Positions 1 through 7,042 of a stretch of DNA of 48,221 bases are shown here, piece by piece (the stretch's first letter is position 1; each line of letters begins with the position of its first letter). Location: IMG/VR virus record IMGVR_UViG_3300003321_000121, positions 1,277-49,497 of that record; one strand, 5' to 3'. The notes beneath the pieces are model-generated. The model was not told the DNA's origin. It saw only the letters and a list, made by a program, of their open reading frames with translations, and did no database searches. This DNA comes from a virus. A program made the translations under genes and the position numbers.

Positions 1-97
1 CATGCACCGCAGGGGATTCGCCAATAATCACAATCTTTGCAGCTATCGGACCAACGCTAGGTACTATCTTCTTCCCAGTTGGGCTAAACTGTAGCAA
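1..97 (-). CDS. Uracil-DNA glycosylase-like protein (partial, runs off left edge)
   Basis: Only the first 32 codons are in the window. The reading begins at a TTG at 97 and gives MLQFSPTGKKIVPSVG followed by PIAAKIVIIGESPAVH. The stretch of small residues, then KIVIIGESPA, matches the N-terminal strand and GExPG-type motif of family 4/5 uracil-DNA glycosylases, which remove uracil from DNA. A TGA in this frame a few codons upstream leaves TTG as the only plausible start. It overlaps the end of the preceding gene by 14 nt, as other genes here do. The catalytic regions lie outside, so this rests on the N-terminus only. Confidence 0.6.
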   Translation of the reverse strand, partial: MLQFSPTGKKIVPSVGPIAAKIVIIGESPAVH

Positions 98-602
98 GTT
101 CCTGTTCCTTCTCCGTTTGCTTCACATACCGTCTGATTCGCTTTGCTACTTGTTTTGGTGTAGCAGTCTCGGGCAACTCGTTCATCAACGCAGGAATCTC
201 CCAATCAGTATCGCCGGGAGTAAACAATGCCTGTGCTTCGCTTTCCGGAATGTCAAACACCTTCGATGCAATTAGCGAATAATCATTCTTTCGATAGCTT
301 TCGGTTCCTGGATCAAGACCAGATTCATCGCGCAAAGCAATATACAATTGCTTCAAATCCTCATCGTACCAAGTCTCATTCGGATACACTTCATTCACCT
401 TAGCATACTTCAAAATTCTTGGAAATACTACTGGCGCCCAACCCATCGCGCATCCGACCGTTCCACACTTCGGTCCAGCCTTCAATGCCTGTGCAGGAGT
501 CAAGCCTTCCTCCCCAACAGTTGCCACCGTACCAAAGTCAAACAACTTTCGCGGCAACTCGTCCAGAAAATCCGCCAGTTTAAGCAATCTTTTCTTGTTC
601 AT
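84..602 (-). CDS. Conserved phage protein with CGTVGCAMGWAP motif
   Basis: 172 aa soluble protein. It opens with RLLKLADFLDELPRKLFDFG and has a central Cys pair in CGTVGCAMGWAPVVFP (about residues 46-61), followed by a C-terminal segment with ALFTPGD and a helical, charged end. This arrangement resembles an uncharacterised phage family annotated only as hypothetical; the role is unknown. The ATG overlaps the stop of the gene upstream by 4 nt (ATGA), so it is translationally coupled to the operon. The two cysteines could bind metal, but no full metal site is evident. Confidence 0.8.
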   Translation of the reverse strand: MNKKRLLKLADFLDELPRKLFDFGTVATVGEEGLTPAQALKAGPKCGTVGCAMGWAPVVFPRILKYAKVNEVYPNETWYDEDLKQLYIALRDESGLDPGTESYRKNDYSLIASKVFDIPESEAQALFTPGDTDWEIPALMNELPETATPKQVAKRIRRYVKQTEKEQELATV

Positions 603-799
603 TTTGAATCTCCAATATAGTTACTAGTTATATTTGTATTCTCTACTGCACCCATCTTTCCTAATCTAGCAATTGCCTCTACTGCCGCTTCAGTCCGACC
701 CATTGTAATCGCTTGTTCAGCAAGTTGGGTAAGCGCGGTAATTAATTGCTTACTTGTTGGACTATTAAAAATTGATCCAATATGTATTCCAGTTTTCAT
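599..799 (-). CDS. Small hypothetical protein
   Basis: 66 aa. It contains an alanine- and leucine-rich helical centre (LITALTQLAEQAITMG) and no cysteine or membrane segment. The start ATG overlaps the upstream stop by 4 nt and the stop overlaps the next gene, placing it firmly in the minus-strand operon. No family is recognised. It could be a small helical dimer, but that is inference from composition alone. Confidence 0.65.
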   Translation of the reverse strand: MKTGIHIGSIFNSPTSKQLITALTQLAEQAITMGRTEAAVEAIARLGKMGAVENTNITSNYIGDSK

Positions 800-1050
800 C
801 TTCTACATACCGTCATGCTTTCGTGTTTCAAGAAATAAATCCGCTCTCTTAGACTATCAATCTCAACTATCGAATCCGGAGGCCATGGGCTGAAGCGCAT
901 AAAATCCTTCCGCCTTGGACCTTCACAATGCTTCCGTATTACCGTCAATCCATCCGCTGATGCAACTGGAATCTTTGGCTCCTTCACGGGATTGATCGGT
1001 TTCCCGCAATTCGCCACCAATGGGACTAGGAGCCAAAGATACCTATGCAT
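796..1050 (-). CDS. Putative small exported protein or lipoprotein
   Basis: 84 aa. The N-terminus MHRYLWLLVPLVANC is a short charged start, a hydrophobic core and a cysteine, like a lipoprotein signal. The residue before Cys is Asn rather than the usual Gly/Ala/Ser, so the lipobox is imperfect. The rest is basic and proline-rich without a recognised domain. The start shares a TAATG with the stop of the gene upstream. It might be a small envelope protein; function unknown. Confidence 0.6.
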   Translation of the reverse strand: MHRYLWLLVPLVANCGKPINPVKEPKIPVASADGLTVIRKHCEGPRRKDFMRFSPWPPDSIVEIDSLRERIYFLKHESMTVCRR

Positions 1051-1478
1051 TAGTCAACCTTCTTGAACTTGCCCAGTGTAGCAAATCCATCTCCGCCATC
1101 CTTGGTCGTAGCGCGTACACGCTTACCGACGATGTAGTTCGGATTGCTTGGGTCCAGACTTAGCCGTGGCTCGCCAATCGCAGCCTTGGCAACGTTCTTA
1201 AGTTGACCCCGCTGACGCTTGACCCAATCGGTATTCTTGCTTGAGTCAACCGGCTCATACGTGGTGAAGAATCTCATCGTGATCGGATACGGGAATGCTT
1301 CGTCCTCTGCTTCGAAAGTCAGATTGACGCGAGTACCCTTACCATTATCACTCTCTGTTTCCTCACTCTCCGCCTCGGTAATCTGCCACACGGCTTCGAT
1401 TACTTCTACCGCACTGTCGCCACTCAGGTCCAATTCCTCAGTTGGCGAAACAGTTTCGTTCTCTGCAACACTAGTCAT
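1050..1478 (-). CDS. Acidic phage protein, possible DUF669-like single-strand binding relative
   Basis: 142 aa. The first 50 residues are strongly acidic (Glu/Asp/Ser-rich); the rest looks like a beta-rich domain ending VGKRVRATTKDGGDGFATLG plus FKKVD. Proteins of this shape (DUF669 and similar) often lie next to a phage recombination ATPase and are thought to bind nucleic acid. Here a Sak4-like ATPase lies just upstream (1774-2604). The family assignment is inference. The start is supported by a GGGAG Shine-Dalgarno 8 nt before the ATG. It is the first gene after the promoter candidate at 1560-1587. Confidence 0.7.
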   Translation of the reverse strand: MTSVAENETVSPTEELDLSGDSAVEVIEAVWQITEAESEETESDNGKGTRVNLTFEAEDEAFPYPITMRFFTTYEPVDSSKNTDWVKRQRGQLKNVAKAAIGEPRLSLDPSNPNYIVGKRVRATTKDGGDGFATLGKFKKVD

Positions 1479-1490
1479 ATTATGACTCCC

Positions 1491-1541
1491 GGTATATATA
1501 CCATTGGTGGTTTGTGATTATGCCCAATGCGATCCACCAAT
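1491..1541 (-). promoter_or_regulatory. Leader with palindromes
   Basis: The untranslated leader of the 1050-1478 gene holds a perfect 12-bp palindrome GGTATATATACC (1491-1502), directly upstream of the Shine-Dalgarno. It also holds an 8-bp inverted repeat ATTGGTGG / CCACCAAT (1503-1510 and 1534-1541). These could be an operator or an RNA hairpin. Function is inferred from position only. Confidence 0.4.
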
Positions 1542-1559
1542 CGCGTTGGTCAATGATCT

Positions 1560-1587
1560 AATCTACAACAATACTATCTTTTGTCAA
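1560..1587 (-). promoter_or_regulatory. Possible sigma70-type promoter
   Basis: On the minus strand a perfect TTGACA (1582-1587) is followed after 16 nt by TAGATT (1560-1565, 4 of 6 to consensus). The -35 overlaps the stop of the 1584-1781 gene. It would drive the 1050-1478 gene and those after it. The -10 is weaker than in other promoters of this window. Confidence 0.4.
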
Positions 1588-1781
1588 TGGGATAAATCAC
1601 ACCAACCACCATAGCCATTATCATATAATGGCACATAGACCGACTTAAACAATTCTGGTCGCAACGTGCCAATGTCGCTTTGGGCTAAAAACAGCACCAA
1701 TTCATTCGCTTCGTCCTGAGACATTTCAAGCACAACGTCATATGGCACTGGTTGTGCTGGTCGCTTCGTAACTCTAGCCAT
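1584..1781 (-). CDS. Small Lys/Pro-leader protein, member of a four-gene family
   Basis: 65 aa. It begins MARVTKRPAQPVPYDVVLEM and continues SQDEANELVLFL. The same plan, a basic leader with K-x-P-x-P-x-P followed by a hydrophobic strand and an acidic Ser/Ala-x-x-E-A helix, recurs in the products of 6776-7042, 8449-8709 and 8706-8894. The start overlaps the ATPase stop by 8 nt. No characterised homologue is recognised. Conserved length and leader suggest a common partner or target. Confidence 0.7.
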   Translation of the reverse strand: MARVTKRPAQPVPYDVVLEMSQDEANELVLFLAQSDIGTLRPELFKSVYVPLYDNGYGGWCDLSH

Positions 1782-2604
1782 TGTTGCCTCCAGTCAATGT
1801 AGCTCTCGCATCATTCAACGTATTCTGCACCGCTTCCCATGCATTCTTCGCACCACTGGGTAATTCAATCTTACCATCTTTGCTCAATGCTCCAAGCCGT
1901 GATTTCGTCACGCGTTTGGGATCACCCGACCACATGACATATCGCTTTCCGTTCCCAGCAATATTCATGTCCAATACCGTATCAAAGTATGACGGGAACA
2001 TGTTCTTAAACCCACCCGGCAAATCCGGCATAATCTTCGACTTAGCTGGCGCATTGGCCATTTGCTGAATCGCTGTGACTTCTGCTTCCGTTGGATGACT
2101 CGCTACAATCCAGTTAACTCCCAATCCTCTAATGGCCCGCATAGCCCTTGCCCCTGACTCAAGTACAATTCTGAGATGGCTGTAAAAAGCAGCACCATCG
2201 GGGGATTGAGCAGGTGGCGGGGTGTCTTTTTTGAAATACGCCAACGTCGCGTTATATCCAAGCCGCCCAAGTGCGCTGATAGTGTCAACACCCAAGACTC
2301 GGTATCTAAGAGGTCTGGAACTAGCGATATCTGACTCCAGTTCCTTTCGTCGTTCTCTGAGCCACTTAATTGCGTCGTTGAATCCATTCGCCACCCACTC
2401 CTTGCCTACCGGATTAAAGTCAATATCGTCAAATTGGCCGAATTGATAATTCGGACCATCAAGTCCTAGATAACTATTCCGTTCATCCATCCCCGGAGCT
2501 AACACAACAATTCCGGAACCGTAATACTCCAACGCACCTCGTATCAGCGTTGACTTTCCCGCCCCTGATGGTCCCGTGAACAATACTGATTCTGGGCTAG
2601 TCAT
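1774..2604 (-). CDS. Sak4-like RecA-fold ATPase
   Basis: 276 aa P-loop NTPase. Walker A is GPSGAGKST (about residues 11-19) and a Walker B-like strand is RVLGVDTISALG (about 103-114). A later WIVASHP strand fits the RecA-fold sensor position. Size and lack of other domains match the phage AAA_24/Sak4 group, single-strand annealing or recombination ATPases. A Cas4-like nuclease lies upstream in the same operon (3230-4162), a pairing expected of a recombination module. Start: a GGAG ribosome site precedes the ATG, which overlaps the upstream stop (ATGA). Fold is clear; the exact recombinase role is inferred. Confidence 0.85.
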   Translation of the reverse strand: MTSPESVLFTGPSGAGKSTLIRGALEYYGSGIVVLAPGMDERNSYLGLDGPNYQFGQFDDIDFNPVGKEWVANGFNDAIKWLRERRKELESDIASSRPLRYRVLGVDTISALGRLGYNATLAYFKKDTPPPAQSPDGAAFYSHLRIVLESGARAMRAIRGLGVNWIVASHPTEAEVTAIQQMANAPAKSKIMPDLPGGFKNMFPSYFDTVLDMNIAGNGKRYVMWSGDPKRVTKSRLGALSKDGKIELPSGAKNAWEAVQNTLNDARATLTGGNNG

Positions 2605-2762
2605 TCACTCTCCTTCTTAATATCCAATGGAATTTCGTATCCAAGCAAACTCCATTGTCTGCGCTCAACTGAAAATACATATACCCGTCCATACTCAGTC
2701 ACCGCAACTATTTCGCCAGCAAGTTGTCTCGCAAACACTGCAACTATCTTTGGATTAGTCAT
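2601..2762 (-). CDS. Small hypothetical protein
   Basis: 53 aa, beginning MTNPKIVAVFARQLAGEIVA and ending in DIKKESE. It reads as a compact beta-rich protein (VTEYGRVYVFSVERRQW). Both its start and its stop use ATGA overlaps with neighbours, strong evidence that it is a real operon member despite its size. No family is recognised. Confidence 0.7.
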   Translation of the reverse strand: MTNPKIVAVFARQLAGEIVAVTEYGRVYVFSVERRQWSLLGYEIPLDIKKESE

Positions 2763-2995
2763 ACAAATGGATTCCATGTATCCGGGAAATCTTCCGCCTC
2801 TTGATCCAATTCATCCCCGCGAGATTCGTCCTCCAACGCGCTTAGTTCCTCTGACGCAGATAGCGCGAATGATAATTGGTCTATTGCAAATTGCAAACCA
2901 GCACGATACTCCACGTCCGTTGCCGCTACCTCCGCAATCCTCTGCCCCAACGCATTGACTGCGTTATCTACGGCTGATTCGAAATCTTCGCGCAT
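2759..2995 (-). CDS. Small acidic helical protein
   Basis: 78 aa, largely helical and acidic, with heptad-like hydrophobics (AVDNAVNALGQRIAEVAATD) and a highly acidic C-terminal half. It ends in the aromatic sequence DTWNPFV. It is coupled to the genes on both sides. Could be a small DNA-mimic-like or regulatory protein; the composition alone does not settle this. Confidence 0.65.
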   Translation of the reverse strand: MREDFESAVDNAVNALGQRIAEVAATDVEYRAGLQFAIDQLSFALSASEELSALEDESRGDELDQEAEDFPDTWNPFV

Positions 2996-3228
2996 TATAG
3001 TCTAACCTCTTTGTAAGATGGCTTGGTAACTTCTTCGGCTCCAACAATCCGCAAATGCCCATAGCTATCTGTGCCATATTGCAATGCTTCACAGGCCATA
3101 TCAAATGTAGCATGTAAATACGCATCGTCAAGTGTTCTCGCCCACAATCTATTAGGCTTGTGCTCTTGCTTCAATGAGGCAATAGTCAAATAGCTATCAT
3201 CTACAATTGCTTGAATTGCATATTTCAT
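2995..3228 (-). CDS. Small hypothetical protein
   Basis: 77 aa from the ATG at 3228 (MKYAIQAIVDDSYLTIASLK), which has a GGAGG ribosome site 9 nt upstream. A longer in-frame reading exists but lacks such a site and would overlap the nuclease gene. The product is a mixed alpha/beta protein with no cysteine cluster beyond one Cys. Function unknown. Confidence 0.65.
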   Translation of the reverse strand: MKYAIQAIVDDSYLTIASLKQEHKPNRLWARTLDDAYLHATFDMACEALQYGTDSYGHLRIVGAEEVTKPSYKEVRL

Positions 3229-3229
3229 C

Positions 3230-4162
3230 CTAGTAATCCTCCGTTGGTTTCTCGAAATATTCCGACCGCAATATAGGAGCACGTTCATCCGGCTCAGCAA
3301 CACATAGTCTCCGGAATGGACACTCTACATTATAGCTGAAACAATCCCCATAATTCACCGGAGTCTGACGTACCGCCAGATTCTCTATCTTCTCTTGATT
3401 CGGAATCAGCTTCACACTATCCGGGTCCATAATATTCGCAAGCCTATCAGACCCAGCCATGATAATATCCCGATCCAGACTAGCAACTTGATACGCGTTA
3501 AACGCCGCTTCTGCCAATAATGAATCCGACCATTCGGGACAGGCATAATACCGCAACTCCGACGGGACGTGCTTGTATAACCCTTCTATGAATACACTCA
3601 CCCTACCATGAGTCTGGAATACATTCTTTGCTCCCGCAGTGTATAACTTCATCTGCAACGACGTTTCCCATTGGCGCTCCCAACGCGCATCAAGTCTACT
3701 CGCTGTCTTCAAGTCTCCAACCAGTAGCCAGTTTTCCTTAGAACTATAAACAGTCCGGTCGCATTGGAATGATAATATAGTATCCCGCAGGGGCAATTCA
3801 AACCGCTGCTCCACGTCCACCAATTTCCAATCATCCGCTGCGTCTTGAAATGGCCCAGCCAATTTCGCATTCTTGATATAATACTCCATCATGCTTACTG
3901 CCATTTCCTCGGATACCTTATCCTGAGATACATCCGTTAGCTCAAATCTATTATGCCATTCCTCCCGGACGGTCATTACCGCATCCCTACCCAGCCAATG
4001 CGCTGCTTGACCAGCATGGATCACAGAACCAAACTCCAACGATGCCGCGCTATACCGTGCTCGACTCAATACATCACTGAGGAAATGTCGTCTGTGACAT
4101 CTCGCCCCTAGCTCCGCTCGACTGGGGGTAATGACTACTGGTAGTTGAAGATGATTACTCAC
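3230..4162 (-). CDS. Cas4/RecB-type PD-(D/E)XK nuclease
   Basis: 310 aa. The nuclease core shows LVGDLKTASR (about residues 147-156), the D-x-K strand of the PD-(D/E)XK fold, followed by SLQMKLYTAG (about 167-176), the Q-x-x-x-Y motif of RecB/Cas4 enzymes. An early Cys (ARCHRRHFL) and C-terminal cysteines in GDCFSYNVECPFRRLC (about 273-288) fit the four-Cys iron-sulphur site of Cas4/AddB-type exonucleases. It probably resects DNA for the Sak4-like ATPase in the same operon. The start overlaps the upstream stop by 4 nt. Confidence 0.82.
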   Translation of the reverse strand: MSNHLQLPVVITPSRAELGARCHRRHFLSDVLSRARYSAASLEFGSVIHAGQAAHWLGRDAVMTVREEWHNRFELTDVSQDKVSEEMAVSMMEYYIKNAKLAGPFQDAADDWKLVDVEQRFELPLRDTILSFQCDRTVYSSKENWLLVGDLKTASRLDARWERQWETSLQMKLYTAGAKNVFQTHGRVSVFIEGLYKHVPSELRYYACPEWSDSLLAEAAFNAYQVASLDRDIIMAGSDRLANIMDPDSVKLIPNQEKIENLAVRQTPVNYGDCFSYNVECPFRRLCVAEPDERAPILRSEYFEKPTEDY

Positions 4163-4344
4163 TTAATCCTCACCAGTTCCGTTCGCGACGGAACAACCAA
4201 AACAACCCGCTCAATCTTTTCCTCGTAAATTTCATATCCACCAGTAGACTGCTCGGCTAGATATAGTATCGAATATACTTCAACCCGATCCTTGTTAGGC
4301 AACTCAAATATCCCCACCAGCCGTTCTCGTTTCGCTAGTAGCAT
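4159..4344 (-). CDS. Small hypothetical protein
   Basis: 61 aa (MLLAKRERLVGIFELPNKDR, then a beta-rich centre and a VVLVVPSRTELVRIK end). It overlaps the nuclease start by 4 nt. It is the first gene after the HNH endonuclease gene 4371-4739 and may have adjoined the upstream small genes before the endonuclease inserted. No family recognised. Confidence 0.6.
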   Translation of the reverse strand: MLLAKRERLVGIFELPNKDRVEVYSILYLAEQSTGGYEIYEEKIERVVLVVPSRTELVRIK

Positions 4345-4370
4345 TTATTTCCTCCTTACCCAATAATATA

Positions 4371-4739
4371 TTACACTCGTACATACTTCTCAATAGTCTT
4401 TCTTCGCTTTTCATACCAACCTAGCATTCTGTTACAATTGGCACAAAGTATTCCTCTAGCCTTTCCAGTCCTATGACAGTGATCCTTGACTAGATGCTTG
4501 GTCTTACCACACAACGCGCAACCCTTGGATAATAAATATTTATAGTGACGCTCAGTCCAGTTTCGAGTGCGTAACCATTTACGAAATCTACTGTCGCGTT
4601 CTCGTTTGTTCAATACCTCTCTACCTATCCGCTGTCTAGTCCGTTTGGCATACTGCCTACGCTTTTCTCTATATTCGGGCAACTGCATTTGCTTGTGGTA
4701 CCACTCACGCATGTATTTTCGTTGAGCTAGTCTATTCAC
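4371..4739 (-). CDS. HNH / endonuclease VII-type homing endonuclease
   Basis: 122 aa from a GTG at 4739 that overlaps the stop of the preceding membrane-protein gene (GTGA); a longer TTG-start reading would overlap that gene completely. The N-terminal half is very basic (RKYMREWYHKQ, RRQYAKRTRQR), a DNA-binding leader. The C-terminal half has CALCG, then VKDHCHRTGKARGILC and ANCN, the zinc-binding Cys pairs and DHCH-x-TG catalytic loop of endonuclease VII/HNH enzymes. Such free-standing genes spread by homing into neighbouring sequence; the target is not evident. Confidence 0.85.
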   Translation of the reverse strand: MNRLAQRKYMREWYHKQMQLPEYREKRRQYAKRTRQRIGREVLNKRERDSRFRKWLRTRNWTERHYKYLLSKGCALCGKTKHLVKDHCHRTGKARGILCANCNRMLGWYEKRRKTIEKYVRV

Positions 4740-4894
4740 TTTCGATGGACCCAGTACCAGATAACCATTGGCCAAAGTATAATGTCCAATAATGCATCTG
4801 ACCAACGTTGGCTATGATGGGTCAATGGTAGGAACCAAGCCCAAACCCAGACTCCGGCAATGAGATAAAGCCAGAATATAATTATTCCAGCCAT
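4736..4894 (-). CDS. Small two-segment membrane protein
   Basis: 52 aa. Two hydrophobic, tryptophan-rich segments (IIIFWLYLIAGVWVWAWFL at residues 4-22, and LLDIILWPMVIWYWV at about 35-49) flank a short polar loop; the end is HRK. A GGGAGG ribosome site precedes the ATG. It could be a holin-like or superinfection-exclusion membrane protein, but position in the early-type cluster gives no firm clue. Confidence 0.65.
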   Translation of the reverse strand: MAGIIIFWLYLIAGVWVWAWFLPLTHHSQRWSDALLDIILWPMVIWYWVHRK

Positions 4895-4895
4895 A

Positions 4896-5033
4896 TCATT
4901 CCTCCCGCTTTACCATTATCTTCCCCGTCCCATTACATACCGTACACGACTCAATCTTCGTAATCATGGTCTTGTAGCTATCGACTCGAATTAACCCATC
5001 CCCGTGACATACTGGACATTTAGTCACTGTCAT
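4896..5033 (-). CDS. Tiny double zinc-knuckle protein (DnaJ-type CxxCxGxG)
   Basis: 45 aa with two CxxCxGxG motifs, CPVCHGDG (residues 6-13) and CTVCNGTG (30-37), the pattern of DnaJ zinc modules. Together the four cysteines could bind one zinc ion. No J-domain is present. The start overlaps the upstream stop (ATGA). A similar single motif occurs in the 32207-32374 product and inside the polymerase (CRTCNGTG). Function unknown. Confidence 0.75.
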   Translation of the reverse strand: MTVTKCPVCHGDGLIRVDSYKTMITKIESCTVCNGTGKIMVKREE

Positions 5034-5587
5034 CTATCCTCCGGGGTAGCTGAGTCTGCTATGTCCCACAATGCGGTAACGAGGTTGCATTGCTCGTCAG
5101 TCCATGCGGGAACAGGCGATACGCTGTAGGCCCAGTCGAGTAATACCCGCGCCATTTCTGGAGTGATCTGGTTCTTTTGTAGGGATGCGAATGCTTCCTC
5201 ATCTTGAATAGCCTGAGCGTTCCCACCGCGAATTTCCGCTTCTTGGATAGCGGTAGAGATGCGCGACTTCAGGGCGTTGTCGGCATCGCGTGTGTAGACG
5301 CTCCAATCCCACGGCGGGCCGTCCACGAATCCCTCAGCCTTGGCACACTCCGCAACGACTGCTCGCGTGTGTGCCCGAATCGCCTCGTTGATTTCTGGCG
5401 GTCCTACGTGCTCGTCTTTCAGGCTGGCCGCGTCGAATTTATGTACCGATGAGCCAGAGCAATTGCGATTCCAACACTCCCCCCGAAACCAACTCAACGC
5501 ATTGCAACTAGGACACACGCTCGCGTGATTCGCGTCCTCGCGCGGCGCTCCATCTAGGGAGCTAGATGCTGGACGGTCAGCGGTCAT
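5030..5587 (-). CDS. Hypothetical protein with N-terminal zinc ribbon
   Basis: 185 aa. Cysteines in CPSCNALSWFRGECWNRNC (about residues 25-43) form a likely zinc ribbon. The rest is helical and acidic, with Trp-rich segments. The gene is visibly more GC-rich than its neighbours, in codon use and in overall base content, suggesting separate acquisition. It is nevertheless joined to the operon by 4-nt overlaps on both sides. No family is recognised. Confidence 0.7.
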   Translation of the reverse strand: MTADRPASSSLDGAPREDANHASVCPSCNALSWFRGECWNRNCSGSSVHKFDAASLKDEHVGPPEINEAIRAHTRAVVAECAKAEGFVDGPPWDWSVYTRDADNALKSRISTAIQEAEIRGGNAQAIQDEEAFASLQKNQITPEMARVLLDWAYSVSPVPAWTDEQCNLVTALWDIADSATPEDR

Positions 5588-5889
5588 TTCACCGGCTCCC
5601 AGTAAATATGCCAGACATACCCATGCAATTGCACGGCCCCAATATGCCTCGCGTTATCAGGCAACATCAATACCGTCCCCGTCCCAATACAATGCAATAT
5701 CACACTCTGGTCCAATGGCGCATCGGTATCACATTCCCACCAGACATTGATTTGATCTGCGTATTGAACCTGCGCAGTCAATGGCCGCGTGCCATAGGGA
5801 ACTTTGATAGTCAACATACTATGCGAATGTGGAATACCAGAACTATACTCTGGGAAATCCGTTACAGTTTTCAGTATTGTTCTACGCAT
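5584..5889 (-). CDS. DUF7352-like phage protein
   Basis: 101 aa. The order RTILKTVTDF, then MLTIKVPYGTRPLTAQVQYAD, VWWECDTDAP and CIGTGTVL, HIGAVQLHGYVWHIYW matches my recollection of the DUF7352 family (a K-T-I-x-K-Y start, a D-P-D-A-P turn and an I-x-G-T-G strand). The function of that family is unknown; it is common in phages. Coupled to neighbours by overlaps. Confidence 0.7.
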   Translation of the reverse strand: MRRTILKTVTDFPEYSSGIPHSHSMLTIKVPYGTRPLTAQVQYADQINVWWECDTDAPLDQSVILHCIGTGTVLMLPDNARHIGAVQLHGYVWHIYWEPVK

Positions 5890-6208
5890 ATTTCGTTACC
5901 CCTCTACGCTGAGCATTTCTAATCAATTCCATCTGCGTATCTACGCTGATTCCCTGACGCAATTTACGTTCCTGTATATCACGTACCTTCTTGACCTTTG
6001 GTGTATATGGCAATGGCTTATCCACTCCCTTCACCGCTGGCTTGTGTGTTGCCTTTAATTCCCGCCATGCCTCGTAATGCTTCACGCACATTCCCCGTCT
6101 ATAGACTCGACCGCGACAGAGCACAAACGTCGCTTGGCCTGTAGGAATCACTAACCCACACCGCTTTGGCTTGGTCGGATTATCATACCGTCTCTTTACG
6201 TGAGCCAT
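5882..6208 (-). CDS. Small basic protein with zinc-finger-like centre
   Basis: 108 aa, very basic. A Cys/His set CGLVIPTGQATFVLCRG then GMCVKHYEAW (about residues 17-47) resembles the C-x-n-C-x-n-C-x-x-H zinc fingers of small phage DNA-binding proteins and of TerS-type leaders (compare CSEPGCDKP and GLCMTHYQ in 43033-43512). The C-terminal half is a Lys/Arg-rich helix. Likely nucleic-acid binding; exact role unknown. Confidence 0.7.
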   Translation of the reverse strand: MAHVKRRYDNPTKPKRCGLVIPTGQATFVLCRGRVYRRGMCVKHYEAWRELKATHKPAVKGVDKPLPYTPKVKKVRDIQERKLRQGISVDTQMELIRNAQRRGVTKYA

Positions 6209-6585
6209 ATCCCCTTCTGGTCATTGGTAATTTGAATCCGGAACGACTCATAATTATTCCGCAAACACGCTTTAGCACTAGTCACTACCCTCATCGACGT
6301 ACCATGATCAATCCATGCTTCGGCAATGCCACAATATCGTTCTATCAATGCTGACCTAGGCATGGTATATATACCCGAATGATAGCTCCCAATTCGACCT
6401 AGACGGTAATTATTCACCCAGACCGTTACGTCCTCTCGCCCAGACGTATTATCCACGCTTACACACATCAACGATTCATCCTGAGCACATTGCTCAGTCG
6501 GAGTCAGCTTTGGCACCACTGGCGCACACGCTAAGGCAATCGCGGCAATGAGATATTTCACTCCGTTATATTTCAGCACGTACAT
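6196..6585 (-). CDS. Putative secreted protein or lipoprotein
   Basis: 129 aa. The N-terminus MYVLKYNGVKYLIAAIALAC is a signal-like segment ending in Ala-Leu-Ala-Cys, a lipoprotein-like site although the -3 residue is not the usual Leu. A GTG eight codons in is an alternative start, but AAGGGAGG before the ATG favours the longer form. The mature part is beta-rich with four further cysteines that could form disulphides in the periplasm. No family recognised. Confidence 0.65.
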   Translation of the reverse strand: MYVLKYNGVKYLIAAIALACAPVVPKLTPTEQCAQDESLMCVSVDNTSGREDVTVWVNNYRLGRIGSYHSGIYTMPRSALIERYCGIAEAWIDHGTSMRVVTSAKACLRNNYESFRIQITNDQKGIWLT

Positions 6586-6587
6586 AC

Positions 6588-6779
6588 CTACCTCCCTTTG
6601 AATCGTTGTAGTCGCCTAGACTTCCGCGTTTCTGACCTATCCCGCCACATTGCTAATGACCTATCATACCCAACATGCACTATATGCACCAAGCCACAAT
6701 CACAACACCGGATACGTAAGTATCCGTCTTTATTCGGCTCTACCCTTTCCCCGTCGCTTGCTTGATGATATCGGTTCAC
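6588..6779 (-). CDS. Small basic Cys/His protein
   Basis: 63 aa. RIRCCDCGLVHIVHVG (about residues 22-37) holds three Cys and two His in a zinc-knuckle-like cluster, and the C-terminus is strongly basic (SETRKSRRLQRFKGR). This resembles small phage proteins of unknown function that may bind nucleic acid. The start overlaps the upstream stop by 4 nt. Confidence 0.7.
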   Translation of the reverse strand: MNRYHQASDGERVEPNKDGYLRIRCCDCGLVHIVHVGYDRSLAMWRDRSETRKSRRLQRFKGR

Positions 6780-7042
6780 TTCTTCTGCTCAACCCGCAAT
6801 AAACGCTGGTCATCATTCATATACGCCGATGTTTGCGACAAGCTAATACGCAGCGCCATACTTGGGATATCCGCATTAAATGCCTTGAATATATCATAAC
6901 TCGTATTGGATATCCCACCAAACAATCCCACCATTGCTAGCAATCCCTTGAGAAACGACGCCTCGTGCGCATCCAATTCTAGCAAATACCTCGGCGGTGG
7001 AGGCGGCGCCGGTTCAGGTTGTAGCTTTGTTAGTTTTGCCAT
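6776..7042 (-). CDS. Proline-leader family protein (larger member)
   Basis: 88 aa from the ATG at 7042, which has a clear AGGAGA ribosome site. It begins MAKLTKLQPEPAPPPPPRYL and continues LELDAHEASFLKGLLAMVG. Leader and hydrophobic/acidic segment align by eye with the products of 1584-1781, 8449-8709 and 8706-8894. The C-terminal half is unique. Paralogy with low overall identity points to an old duplicated family; function unknown. Confidence 0.7.
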   Translation of the reverse strand: MAKLTKLQPEPAPPPPPRYLLELDAHEASFLKGLLAMVGLFGGISNTSYDIFKAFNADIPSMALRISLSQTSAYMNDDQRLLRVEQKK

